From: Streptomyces sp. SID11385
GTDB taxonomy: Bacteria > Actinomycetota > Actinomycetes > Streptomycetales > Streptomycetaceae
DNA: 55,574 nucleotides
Assembly (NCBI RefSeq): GCF_010548245.1
Contig: NZ_JAAGLR010001181.1
Coordinates: forward strand, 1 to 55,574
Direction: 5' to 3'
Within the stretch, counting starts at the first letter, position 1, and each line of letters opens with the position of its first letter. A program made the position numbers and the translations under genes. The notes below the pieces were generated by a model that was given only the letters and a program-made list of their open reading frames with translations, did not search any database and had not been told where the DNA came from. Of this stretch, positions 42,278-49,901 are shown one piece after another.

Positions 42278-42730
42278 TCAGAGCGTGAGCTTGAAGCCCA
42301 CGTGGGAGTCGACGAAGCCGAGCCGCTTGTAGAAGCGGTGGGCGTCGGTGCGGGTGGCGTCCGAGGTGAGCTGGACCAGGTTCGCGCCCTGGCGGCGGGA
42401 CTCCTCGATGGCCCAGGTGATGAGCTCGGTGCCGAGTCCTCCTCCGCGGGCGTCGGCGGACACGCGTACCGCCTCGATGATCGTGCGGGTGGTGCCCTGG
42501 CGGGACAGGCCGTGCAGCACGCTGAGCTGGAGCGTGCCCACGATCTCCCCGTCGCTCTCGGCCACGACGAGGTGCTGGTTCTTGTCCTCGTGGATACGGG
42601 CGAACGCCTCGTGGTACGGGGTGAGGTCGTCCGGGGACTCGCGCTGTGCGCCGAGGGGGTCGTCCGCGAGCATCGCGACGATCGCGCTGATGTCGTCGCG
42701 TGTGGCACGGCGTATGTGAAGGGTGCTCAT
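42278..42730 (-). CDS. GNAT family N-acetyltransferase
   Basis: A 150-residue single-domain acetyltransferase. The acetyl-CoA loop is RVSADARGGGLGTELITWAI, and TRTDAHRFYKRLGFVDSHVGFKL is the usual C-terminal signature. The substrate is unknown. It lies 64 bases downstream of a MarR regulator gene on the same strand, a frequent pairing that suggests the regulator controls it. Confidence 0.9.
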   Translation of the reverse strand: MSTLHIRRATRDDISAIVAMLADDPLGAQRESPDDLTPYHEAFARIHEDKNQHLVVAESDGEIVGTLQLSVLHGLSRQGTTRTIIEAVRVSADARGGGLGTELITWAIEESRRQGANLVQLTSDATRTDAHRFYKRLGFVDSHVGFKLTL

Positions 42731-42794
42731 GGCCGTGATCCTAGGCTCGACCTCCCTGGGACCTCCCGTTCCTGGCCTTGACCGGAGGGACGGC

Positions 42795-43274
42795 TCAGAC
42801 CGATCGGCCGAGAAGGCGGGGCGAGGCGTCCAGCTGTTCCATGGCGGTGACGAGCGGGGCGAGTTGCGGGTCGAGGGCGGCCTCGTCGAGTGCGGCGCGC
42901 AAGGCGGCGTCATTGGTCGGACGGGCCTCCTCCAGGAGCACCCGGCCCGATTCGCTCACATCGGTGTAGATGCCGCGCCGGTCGGTGGGGCAGAGGTAGC
43001 GGGCCAGCAGGCCCCGGTCCTCCAGGCGCGTCACGAGGCGGGTCGTCGCGGACTGGCTCAGCACGACGGCCTCTGCGACCTGCCGCATCTGGAGGTGTCC
43101 GCCATCGCCGTCGTGCTGCCGGCTGAGGACGTCGAGGAGGGAGTACTCCCGCACGCTGAGGTGGTGTGCCGCCTGGAGCGCGCGTTCGATGCGCGACTCG
43201 ATCCGGCTGTGCAGCAGCGAGAGGGCGGACCAGCTGTGTGCGAGCGCTGTGAGAGCGGGGTCGGTCGCCGTCAT
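42795..43274 (-). CDS. MarR family transcriptional regulator
   Basis: A 159-residue winged-helix repressor-type protein. The DNA-binding part is LSVREYSLLDVLSRQ, then RQVAEAVVLSQSATTRLVTRLEDRGLLAR, then the wing YLCPTDRRGIYTDVSESGR. Helices at both ends form the dimer. GGAGGAGAGAACG precedes the ATG. Upstream lies a pentanucleotide repeat array. The likely target is the adjacent GNAT gene. Confidence 0.92.
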   Translation of the reverse strand: MTATDPALTALAHSWSALSLLHSRIESRIERALQAAHHLSVREYSLLDVLSRQHDGDGGHLQMRQVAEAVVLSQSATTRLVTRLEDRGLLARYLCPTDRRGIYTDVSESGRVLLEEARPTNDAALRAALDEAALDPQLAPLVTAMEQLDASPRLLGRSV

Positions 43275-43365
43275 CGTTCTCTCCTCCGTCCGTCTCGGGT
43301 GTCCCAGCGTAGGGCAGAACTGAAATAGCCACTGGTTGCGACTATACGGCGCCTGCAAATATTCC

Positions 43366-43420
43366 AGCCGAGCCGAGCCGAGCCGAGCCGAGCCGAGCCG
43401 AGCCGAGCCGAGCCGAGCCG
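43366..43420. repeat. AGCCG pentanucleotide array, 11 copies
   Basis: Eleven perfect tandem AGCCG units, followed by related but degenerate sequence (AGACCCGAGCCGAGACCCGA) to about 43441. It lies in the 242-base gap between the MarR start and the next gene's end, about 92 bases before the MarR start codon. Confidence 0.97.
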
Positions 43421-43516
43421 AGACCCGAGCCGAGACCCGAGCCCAAGCCTGCTCAGGGCCCGCCTGAACCTGGGCCCTCCAGCCAGGGCCCCTCCCGGAC
43501 CGCCGCCCGCCCCCGC

Positions 43517-44392
43517 TCAGCCCGTCGCCGTGCTCAGCGGTGCGTACCGCTGGAGCCGGTTCCCGGGCAGCGCGGGTGTGCCGCGCAGCATCACACGGCT
43601 GTGGAGTACGGGGCGCAGCCCGTGATCGATGAGCCAGCCGCGCAGTTCCTCCTGATGGCTCTCCAGCACGAGGCGTACCGGCGTAAGCACCTCGTGGACG
43701 AGGTCGGCCACCAGGGCTTGGGCGAGGAGCGGCTCGCGGGCGACGAGAGGGCCGAGGAGAGCGGCGTGGGGCTCAGTGCGGAGGGCGGCGAAGCCCAGGA
43801 TCTGGCCCTCGGCGTCCTCGGCGAGACTCATCCGGTCCGCGAAGGCGGGGAGCCGGGCGAGCAGCGGCGTACGGTCCAGACCGAAGATCTCCCGGTCCAC
43901 GTCGAGCAGGGCACGTAGATCCCCGGCGGTCGCCCGCCTGACCCGTACCCCCGGGACCGCGTCGGCACCGGCGAAGCGGCCTTCCAGTGTCTCCGCGTGC
44001 GCCGCCGCGCGGAAGCCGAGGTCCTCGTAGAGCGGGATGCGCTCCTCGCTCGCGTAGAGAGCGAGGGCTTCGACAGGCTCCTGGGCGATCACTTCGCTGA
44101 GCAGGCGACGGCCGAGCCCCTGGCCCGCGTGGTCGCGGCTCACGAGCAGCATGCTGAGCACGGTGAGGCCGGGGCGCTCCGCAGGCCCGTAACGGTGGCT
44201 GACGCAGACGGCGCGGAGCCCGCTGCGGGTGTCGTCGATGCCGTAACCGGTGCCCGCGGTCAGGAGCAAGGTCCACAGCCGTCGGTCGGGATACCAGCCT
44301 CTGTTCTCTGCCAGCTCCAGGCAGTGCGGGAGATCGTGCAGGGTCAGCCTGCGGAGAGCCAGAGCGGCGGACGGCGGAGGAGTGGGCAGCAC
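43517..44392 (-). CDS. Two-domain GNAT acetyltransferase
   Basis: A roughly 291-residue protein with two GNAT-like halves. The first (LRRLTLHDLPHCLELAENRG) has the acetyl-CoA loop VSRDHAGQGLGRRLLSEVIA. The second (VRRATAGDLRALLDVDREIF) is degenerate. This matches tandem GNAT proteins of actinobacteria; the substrate is unknown. GTG 44392 places the start just before the first domain but has a weak ribosome binding site; the frame is open to 45052, with another GTG at 44458 next to a parS site. Confidence 0.8.
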   Translation of the reverse strand: MLPTPPPSAALALRRLTLHDLPHCLELAENRGWYPDRRLWTLLLTAGTGYGIDDTRSGLRAVCVSHRYGPAERPGLTVLSMLLVSRDHAGQGLGRRLLSEVIAQEPVEALALYASEERIPLYEDLGFRAAAHAETLEGRFAGADAVPGVRVRRATAGDLRALLDVDREIFGLDRTPLLARLPAFADRMSLAEDAEGQILGFAALRTEPHAALLGPLVAREPLLAQALVADLVHEVLTPVRLVLESHQEELRGWLIDHGLRPVLHSRVMLRGTPALPGNRLQRYAPLSTATG

Positions 44393-44467
44393 GCGCTCAG
44401 GCTTACCGACGTCAGGGGCGTGCGTCCACCCTCTTTTCGGACTACGGGCCTGTTCCACGATGAGGGA

Positions 44468-44483
44468 TGTTTCACGTGGAACA
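44468..44483. other. Variant parS site
   Basis: TGTTTCACGTGGAACA, one base from consensus, in the gap between the two-domain GNAT start and the Nudix gene end. Confidence 0.85.
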
Positions 44484-44557
44484 TCGTGTGACGTGGGAAC
44501 GACGTGCGGATGCTCGTCGGATGACTCACGAGGGGCGGTGCTCTGCGAGGCCGGCCC

Positions 44558-44620
44558 CGAGTCGGCCCAGAGCCGCGCCGAGTCAGCCGAGAACCGCTTT
44601 GAGTCAGCCGAGATCCGCGT
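44558..44620. repeat. Three imperfect 21-base repeats
   Basis: Units at 44558-44578, 44579-44599 and 44600-44620 follow the pattern GAGTCAGCCGAGANCCGC. The third overlaps the 3' end of the Nudix gene. Confidence 0.75.
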
Positions 44621-45086
44621 CGAGGAGGGCGAGGACCCCCTCGATATTGCCGTCGAGGTAGTGCCGCAGGGAGAGCGGGACGAGGTGGACGGAGGCGATG
44701 CCGACGCGGGTGAAGGGGATACGGACGATCTCGTAGGTTCCACAGGGCTGTTCCATCTCGGGTCCGTGCCGCTGCTCCAGATCCATGGAGACGAGGCGGC
44801 AGACGAAGAAGTACTGGACCTTGACCCCGGTGGCGCCGCCGTCCGCGCCGATGTGTTCCACCGTGTCCACGAAACACGGCACGACATCGGTGATCTTCGC
44901 GCCCAGCTCCTCGTGGACCTCCCGGTGCAGGGCTTCGATGACGGTGGCGTCCTCCGGCTCCACGCCGCCGCCCGGGGTGACCCAGTAGGGGTCGACACCG
45001 GGTTTGACGCGCTTGATGAGGACAAGATCCTCGCCGTCGAGCAGGACGGCACGAGCGGTGCGCTTGACCACGGGGCGAACGGTCAT
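44604..45086 (-). CDS. Nudix hydrolase
   Basis: A 160-residue pyrophosphohydrolase. The Nudix box GGGVEPEDATVIEALHREVHEELGA fits GX5EX7REUXEEXGU. The N-terminus is VVKRTARAVLLDGEDLVLIK, with WVTPGGG leading into the box. A nucleoside diphosphate derivative is the likely substrate, but which one cannot be told from sequence. It is flanked by parS sites on both sides. Confidence 0.93.
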   Translation of the reverse strand: MTVRPVVKRTARAVLLDGEDLVLIKRVKPGVDPYWVTPGGGVEPEDATVIEALHREVHEELGAKITDVVPCFVDTVEHIGADGGATGVKVQYFFVCRLVSMDLEQRHGPEMEQPCGTYEIVRIPFTRVGIASVHLVPLSLRHYLDGNIEGVLALLDADLG

Positions 45087-45106
45087 GGAGGGAATGTGGC
45101 CCGAGT

Positions 45107-45122
45107 TGTTTCACGTGAAACA
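45107..45122. other. parS site
   Basis: Exact TGTTTCACGTGAAACA between the Nudix gene start and the LysR gene end (both minus strand). Confidence 0.95.
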
Positions 45123-45181
45123 TGCGCGCCCCGAGCGCTTGGGAGGCCGTCGTGCGGAGCGGAGCGCGCTCCGGGGTGTGT

Positions 45182-46102
45182 TCAGCCCCAGTCCGCCGCC
45201 GCGCGGAGCAGGCGGTCGTGGGCGCGGGAGAGGTGGGGCAGCGCGAGGGTGCCGGTACGGGCGACGAGGAAGTACGTACGGAGCGGAGCCACCGCCGGAT
45301 CGAGCAGGAGCCGGAGCCGTCCCTCGGCGAGGGCGGGCGCGCAGAGGTAGCGCGGCAGGACCGCGAGGCCCGCACCGGCGAGGACACAGCCGAGTACCGC
45401 CCGCAGGTCGGGAACGATCACCGCGCCGGGCCCCGGGGGCAGCGCGTCGAAGGCGGCGGTCCAGTAGCGCGCGACGAGCGGCAGCGATTCGTGGCAGTCG
45501 ACGAAGGGGAGCGGCTGAGCACGGGCTGAAGCAGGCTTGTGGGCCTCGCCGTTGAGCCGCTCGACGGGAAGCCGGTCCGCCCAGGCCGGTGCGGCGACGA
45601 GGACGAGTTCCTCGTCGCAGAGCGCGGTGGCGGTGAGCAGGCCACCCCGTGGCCGGACGGTGCTGATCGCGAGGTCGTGATGCCCGGCGGCGAGCCCTTC
45701 GAGGCTCTCCTGCGCGGTGCCGAACGCGGCCCGGATACCGAAGTCGGGGTTCTCGCCCTTGTCGAGACCGCTCAGCGCGGGCAGGGCGCGTTCGGCGAGG
45801 AATTCCGGAGGCCCCGCGAGGTGGAGGGTACGGGCGTGCCCGTCGCTCGTGGCGACGCCGCCCTCCGCGATCTCGACGAGGGCGTCGAGGTACGGGGCGG
45901 CCTTGTGCGCCAGTTCCTCACCGAGGGACGTGGGCGTCACCCCGCGCGCCTGACGCAGGAAGAGCGGGCGCCCCACCTGGCGCTCCAGGGCCCTTATCTG
46001 TGAGGTCACCGCGGGCTGCGAGAGGCCGAGCAGCGAGGCGGCACGAGTGAAGGAGCCGGCACGGTGCACGGCGACGAAGGTGCGCAACAGGCCGAGATCC
46101 AT
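45182..46102 (-). CDS. LysR family transcriptional regulator
   Basis: A 306-residue regulator with the classic N-terminal helix-turn-helix MDLGLLRTFVAVHRAGSFTR, AASLLGLSQPAVTSQIRALE and VGRPLFLRQARGVTPT. It is followed by a periplasmic-binding-protein-like effector domain. No divergent partner is present: the gene upstream (46304) runs in the same direction. The target is therefore not obvious. Confidence 0.93.
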   Translation of the reverse strand: MDLGLLRTFVAVHRAGSFTRAASLLGLSQPAVTSQIRALERQVGRPLFLRQARGVTPTSLGEELAHKAAPYLDALVEIAEGGVATSDGHARTLHLAGPPEFLAERALPALSGLDKGENPDFGIRAAFGTAQESLEGLAAGHHDLAISTVRPRGGLLTATALCDEELVLVAAPAWADRLPVERLNGEAHKPASARAQPLPFVDCHESLPLVARYWTAAFDALPPGPGAVIVPDLRAVLGCVLAGAGLAVLPRYLCAPALAEGRLRLLLDPAVAPLRTYFLVARTGTLALPHLSRAHDRLLRAAADWG

Positions 46103-46248
46103 CGCGACTGCCCCCTCCGGTGGTCGCGGGCCCGGCGTACCCGGGCGGTCAACGATAAATCTGGCGATACCCCGCCGCCTCTACAGTGATTGGACATGTA
46201 CAGGCAGTCAACTAGCCTTGGCCGAGCGGTCCTTCGCGGAATCCGTGA

Positions 46249-46283
46249 GTGGTCCGAGCCACGAGGGGGGAGGCTCGGACCAC
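46249..46283 (-). terminator. Terminator of the cystathionine gamma-lyase gene
   Basis: A 12-bp stem (46249-46260 with 46272-46283), core GGTCCGAGCC, with an 11-base loop. It begins 20 bases after the stop of the minus-strand gene. Confidence 0.75.
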
Positions 46284-46303
46284 CCGCGCGCCTTTCCGCC
46301 CGC

Positions 46304-47422
46304 TCAGCCCTCGCTCGCGTCGAGCGCCCGCAGTACGTCGGCCACGAGGTCCTCGGTGTCCTCGGCGCCCGCCGAGAAGCGGATGAAGCCCTCGGCGACC
46401 GCGTCCCCGCCCCAGCGCCGGCGCCGCTCGGCGGTGGACCGCACGCTTCCGAAGCTCGTGGCGTCCTCGACGAGCCGGGCGGCGGCCAGGAAGCGCTCGG
46501 CGTGCTCGCGCGAGGGCAGCGTGAAGCCCAGGACGGTCCCGTACCGCAGCATCTGCGCCGTGGCGAGCTTGTGCGCGGGGTCCTCGGGGAACCCGGGATA
46601 GCGCAGGCCGCTCACCTCCGGGCGGGCGCGCAGCGCCTCCGCGACGGCGAGCGCGTTGGCGTTCTGCCGGTCGAGCCGCAGGTGGAGCGTCGCGAGCGAG
46701 CGGTGGGCGAGCCAGGTCTCCATGGGCCCGGGGATGGCGCCGATGATCTTGCGCCAGCGCCGTACGTCCTCCAGGAGAGCCGGGTCGCGCGTCGTGACGT
46801 GGCCGAGGAGTACATCGCCGTGGCCGGTGAGGGCCTTGGTGTCGGAGGCGACCGAGAAGTCGGCGCCGAGGTCCAGCGGGCGCTGGCCGAGCGGCGTCGA
46901 GAGGGTGTTGTCGACTCCGACGAGCGCGCCCCTGTCGTGCGCGGCGGCCACGAGACGCCGGATGTCGCAGACGTCGAGGCCGGGGTTCGAGGGCGACTCG
47001 ATCCACAGCAGTCGCGCGCCGTCGAGCGCGTCGAGCTGGGCGTCGTCGCCGGTGGGGGCGGTGCGCACGGTCACGCCGTACGCGGTGAGCTGTTCGCGGA
47101 CCAGGGGCAGGACCTGGTACCCGTCGGAGGGGAGGACCACGGTGTCGCCGGCCCGTAGCTGGGAGAAGAGCACCGCGGAGATCGCGGCCATCCCCGAGGG
47201 GAAGAGCAGCGTCCCCGCCTCCGCCTCGGGCGCCTCCAGCGCGCTGATGGCGCTTTCGAGGTGGGTCCAGGTCGGGTTGCCGTCGCGCCCGTACGTATAG
47301 GGTCCGGCCACCTCGCCCGGCAGGTGGAAGTGGGCGGCGAAGACCGGGCCCGGCATGGTCGGTTCGTTCGGTGCCGCTTCCGGCAGCCCCGCGCGCACTG
47401 CCCTCGTTCCGTCGCCAGTCAT
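46304..47422 (-). CDS. Cystathionine gamma-lyase
   Basis: A 372-residue PLP enzyme of the Cys/Met metabolism family. The signature around the cofactor lysine is DFSVASDTKALTGHGDVLLG. Other family motifs are YTYGRDGNPTWTHLESAISALE, LLFPSGMAAISAVLF, LLWIESPSNPGLDVCDI and the late SFGSVRSTAERRRRWGGD. It probably cleaves cystathionine to cysteine, 2-oxobutyrate and ammonia; gamma-synthase activity cannot be excluded. A hairpin terminator follows. Confidence 0.9.
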   Translation of the reverse strand: MTGDGTRAVRAGLPEAAPNEPTMPGPVFAAHFHLPGEVAGPYTYGRDGNPTWTHLESAISALEAPEAEAGTLLFPSGMAAISAVLFSQLRAGDTVVLPSDGYQVLPLVREQLTAYGVTVRTAPTGDDAQLDALDGARLLWIESPSNPGLDVCDIRRLVAAAHDRGALVGVDNTLSTPLGQRPLDLGADFSVASDTKALTGHGDVLLGHVTTRDPALLEDVRRWRKIIGAIPGPMETWLAHRSLATLHLRLDRQNANALAVAEALRARPEVSGLRYPGFPEDPAHKLATAQMLRYGTVLGFTLPSREHAERFLAAARLVEDATSFGSVRSTAERRRRWGGDAVAEGFIRFSAGAEDTEDLVADVLRALDASEG

Positions 47423-47601
47423 GCTGCGCCTCTTCTCGTCCGCTGCCGCTCGCGGCCGTTCGTGGGGCCGTGACCGGGGTGGTTGTCACCTCTCCCGCAC
47501 CGCGCTGTGCCGGGCCCCCAGGATGGGGTACGCGGCCGCCCGTCCGTAAGGCGGCCCTGGTGAAGGCGGCGCGCGGCGGCGGGGTCCCCTGCCACCGGCT
47601 C

Positions 47602-47994
47602 TCAGGCGCGCTCGGCGGGGCGGCCGTCGGGCAGGGCGAGCGAGACGGCCCAGGAGACGACGGCGACGACGAGCCCGCCGAGGACGGCCGTCCAGAAGCC
47701 GCTGACGTGGAAGGGCACATCGATGAGATCGCAGATCCATGACGTGAGCAGCAGCATGAGGGCGTTCACGACGAGGGTGAGGAGCCCGAGCGTCAGGATC
47801 AGCAGCGGGAGGGTCACCAACTGCACGAGGGGTTTCACCAGCACGTTCACGACGCCGAAGACCAGTGCGACGATAATCAGCGTGAGCGCCCTGTGGCCGG
47901 TGTTGTGGCCGGTGAGGGTGATGCCGTCGAGCAGCCATACGGCCACCGCGAGGGCCGCCGCGTTGGCGAGAGTCCTGAACACGAAGGTCTTCAT
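47602..47994 (-). CDS. Phage-holin-4-2-like (DUF360) membrane protein
   Basis: A 130-residue protein with four hydrophobic helices (FRTLANAAALAVAVWLLDGI, ALTLIIVALVFGVVNVLVKP, LPLLILTLGLLTLVVNALML, FWTAVLGGLVVAVVSWAVSL). The NVLVKPLVQLVTLPLLILTLG segment is the family signature. Despite its name the family is a widespread chromosomal membrane protein. It is divergent from the cupin gene. Confidence 0.87.
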   Translation of the reverse strand: MKTFVFRTLANAAALAVAVWLLDGITLTGHNTGHRALTLIIVALVFGVVNVLVKPLVQLVTLPLLILTLGLLTLVVNALMLLLTSWICDLIDVPFHVSGFWTAVLGGLVVAVVSWAVSLALPDGRPAERA

Positions 47995-48060
47995 GGGCCG
48001 ATCGTGACAGACGGGGCCGGGACCGGCGGTACGGGAGCGGCGAAGGGGTGGAGGAAGTCG

Positions 48061-48378
48061 ATGAAGGCATTCCGGCTGGACGAGCTGGACCTCGAACGGT
48101 CCGTGAACGACGGCGCGTACTTGCAGTTCCTGCGCGAGCGGAACATGTCCGTCGGGCTGTACGCGCTCGACGCGGGGGCCGCCGACACCCAGCAGCCGCA
48201 CCGGCAGGACGAGGTCTACCTCGTGGTGAGCGGACGGGCCGCGCTCACCGTCGGGCAGGAGACCACGGAGGTCGCGCGCGGGAGCGTCGTCTACGTACCC
48301 GCCGGGACCCCGCACCGCTTCCACCACATCAGCGAGGACTTGCGGGTCCTCGTCGTCTTCTCACCGCCGGAGGGCTGA
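48061..48378 (+). CDS. Cupin domain protein
   Basis: A 105-residue single-domain cupin. Metal-binding motif 1 is PHRQDEVYLVVSGRAALTVG, and motif 2 is VYVPAGTPHRFHHISEDLR. GGTGGAGGAAGTCG upstream is a strong ribosome binding site and decides ATG 48061. The function is unknown; small cupins are often isomerases or sensors. Confidence 0.87.
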   Translation: MKAFRLDELDLERSVNDGAYLQFLRERNMSVGLYALDAGAADTQQPHRQDEVYLVVSGRAALTVGQETTEVARGSVVYVPAGTPHRFHHISEDLRVLVVFSPPEG

Positions 48379-48426
48379 GGAGGCGCAGGGGGCGGGCACC
48401 TGGGAGGCCGCGCGCCCCCGAGGGTG

Positions 48427-48470
48427 ACCCTGAGAGGGAAAGCCCTGTTCAGAGGGGTTTTTCTCAGGGT
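48427..48470 (+). terminator. Possible terminator after the cupin gene
   Basis: Nine-base arms ACCCTGAGA and TCTCAGGGT (48427-48435 with 48462-48470) enclose an inner CCCT/AGGG pairing followed by a TTTTT run. It lies 49 bases after the cupin stop. It is unusually AT-rich for this genome. Confidence 0.4.
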
Positions 48471-48613
48471 TTCCGGGGATATTGGGCTCTCTTCCTCAGG
48501 GGTACGAATCAGGGATAAGCCAGGGTTGCCGCGGGCCCCTCCGCCGGGTTTTCCGGCCTAGCATCGAAGCAGGCCGGGCGGGACCCGGAACCGGTTGAAG
48601 CGAGGGAGCAGGG

Positions 48614-48832
48614 ATGGGTATGCGGGAGATAGTCACGGACTTGCCGTGGTGGGTGAAGTGGGTGGCCGTCCCGCTCATCGCGCTGGCGATCTTCGGTGGG
48701 GTGATCGTCTCGATTCTGAGCGTGGTGGTCGGCCTGCTCTTCAAGGCGCTCGTCTTTGTCGTCGTGGTCGCGGCGCTCGTCTTCGTCGTGCGCAAGTTCA
48801 AGGAGTCGGCGGGGCCAGGAAGCCAGCGCTGA
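48614..48832 (+). CDS. DUF5326-type small membrane protein
   Basis: A 72-residue protein with an amphipathic start (MREIVTDLPWWVKWVAVPLI) and two hydrophobic helices (ALAIFGGVIVSILSVVVGLL and LVFVVVVAALVFVV), ending in a basic KFKESAGPGSQR. It matches a short conserved streptomycete membrane protein of unknown function. The start is ATG 48614 (ATG 48620 also possible); GAGGGAGCAGGG is upstream. Confidence 0.85.
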   Translation: MGMREIVTDLPWWVKWVAVPLIALAIFGGVIVSILSVVVGLLFKALVFVVVVAALVFVVRKFKESAGPGSQR

Positions 48833-49315
48833 CCGAGGGTGCCTCTGCCGGTCGGCGCCGCGCCCGTCGCGTGGCCACCGGCGGGGGAAGTCCGCGTCCC
48901 GGAGTTGACGGGGAGCCCCCCGAATGGGCGCTATCGGCCACCAACTCCGTTCGGGAGGAACGTCGTTGCCCTCTGTTGATACGTAGCTCAGCGTGACGCT
49001 TGGGCCGTTGCTGTCGCCGCCCGGGGCCGGTGTGTTCGTATGGTCCGTGCGGGCCGAAAGGGTGAACGTGGGGGAATCCCCGCGTGCCTTGCATGTGCGG
49101 ACCGCCTGGGGGCAGCCGGAATACGGGTGATCGGTGGCGGGGATTCCACGAACCGCCCGACCGAAAACGGCTCGGACGGATTTTCCCGCACGTTTCTTCC
49201 CGCAATCAGCAACGGCGGGATCACGCGCTGTGATGTGATGTGTTCACTGAGCTAGGTGTCAGGAGTGTCAGGGGATTTGCCCCTGGCAAGGTGACGGCAA
49301 TCGACGGGGTTGGCG
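48833..49315. promoter_or_regulatory. ssgA upstream region without an ssgR gene
   Basis: 483 bases with no credible gene on either strand. In S. coelicolor the IclR-type activator gene ssgR lies directly here; it is absent. The last 120 bases are relatively AT-rich (for example TGATGTGATGTGTTCACTGAGCTAGG near 49231) and probably hold the ssgA promoter. A small hairpin CAGGGG/CCCCTG lies at 49269-49285. Confidence 0.7.
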
Positions 49316-49771
49316 ATGCGCGAGTCCGTACAGGCAGAGGTCATGATGAGCTTCCTCGTTTCCGAGGAGCTCTCGTTCCGTATCCCCGTCGAGCTTCGCT
49401 ACGAGGCCGCCGATCCCTACGCGGTACGGCTTACCTTCCACCTGCCCGGTGATGCCCCGGTCTCGTGGACGTTCGGGCGCGAGCTGCTCGCGGACGGGAT
49501 CGACGAGGCGTGCGGCGACGGCGATGTGCGGGTCTCGCCCGTCGAGCCGGAGCCCCTGCTCGACGGGGAGGGACCCGGGGAGCTGCACATCAGGCTCCAG
49601 GTCGGTACCGACCAGGCGCTCTTCCGGGTGGGCATGGCGCCGATCGTCGCCTTCCTCGACCGGACCGACCGCCTCGTCCCGCTGGGCGAGGAGCGTGCCT
49701 GCGCCGACTTCGAGAGCCACCTCGACGACGCCCTGCACCGCATCCTCGCGGAGGAGCCGAGCGCGGGCTGA
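49316..49771 (+). CDS. ssgA: SsgA-like sporulation protein (SsgA)
   Basis: A 151-residue SALP-family protein, unique to sporulating actinomycetes, which helps place and activate sporulation septa via SsgB and FtsZ. The sequence MMSFLVSEELSFRIPVELRY, DPYAVRLTFHLPGDAPVSWT, FGRELLADGIDEACGDGDVR and PIVAFLDRTDRLVPLGEE is close to S. coelicolor SsgA rather than SsgB. I chose ATG 49316 (MRESVQAEV) because this makes the N-terminus align end to end with SsgB; ATG 49343/49346 are alternatives with an AGAGG nearby. The acidic loop LLDGEGPGE looks longer than usual. The expected upstream ssgR is missing. Confidence 0.88.
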   Translation: MRESVQAEVMMSFLVSEELSFRIPVELRYEAADPYAVRLTFHLPGDAPVSWTFGRELLADGIDEACGDGDVRVSPVEPEPLLDGEGPGELHIRLQVGTDQALFRVGMAPIVAFLDRTDRLVPLGEERACADFESHLDDALHRILAEEPSAG

Positions 49772-49901
49772 GGCAGCCTGCCTCCGGGCGCCCGCGGCGG
49801 GTGTCCGCCTCCCGTGCTCGCCGCAGTCCGGCCGACCGCCTGTCGTGCTCGCGGCGCCCGTCGGCTGCCCCGTGCTCCGCGTGCCTCTCGCGGCCCGCCC
49901 C

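Noticed and set aside
47602..47994. Possible prophage piece because of a holin-like protein
   Set aside because: The family is chromosomal and widespread; no integrase, capsid or other phage gene is near.
48798..49205. 135-codon minus-strand frame upstream of ssgA, considered as a possible ssgR remnant
   Set aside because: It shows no helix-turn-helix or IclR-like sequence and is Arg/Pro/Gly background.
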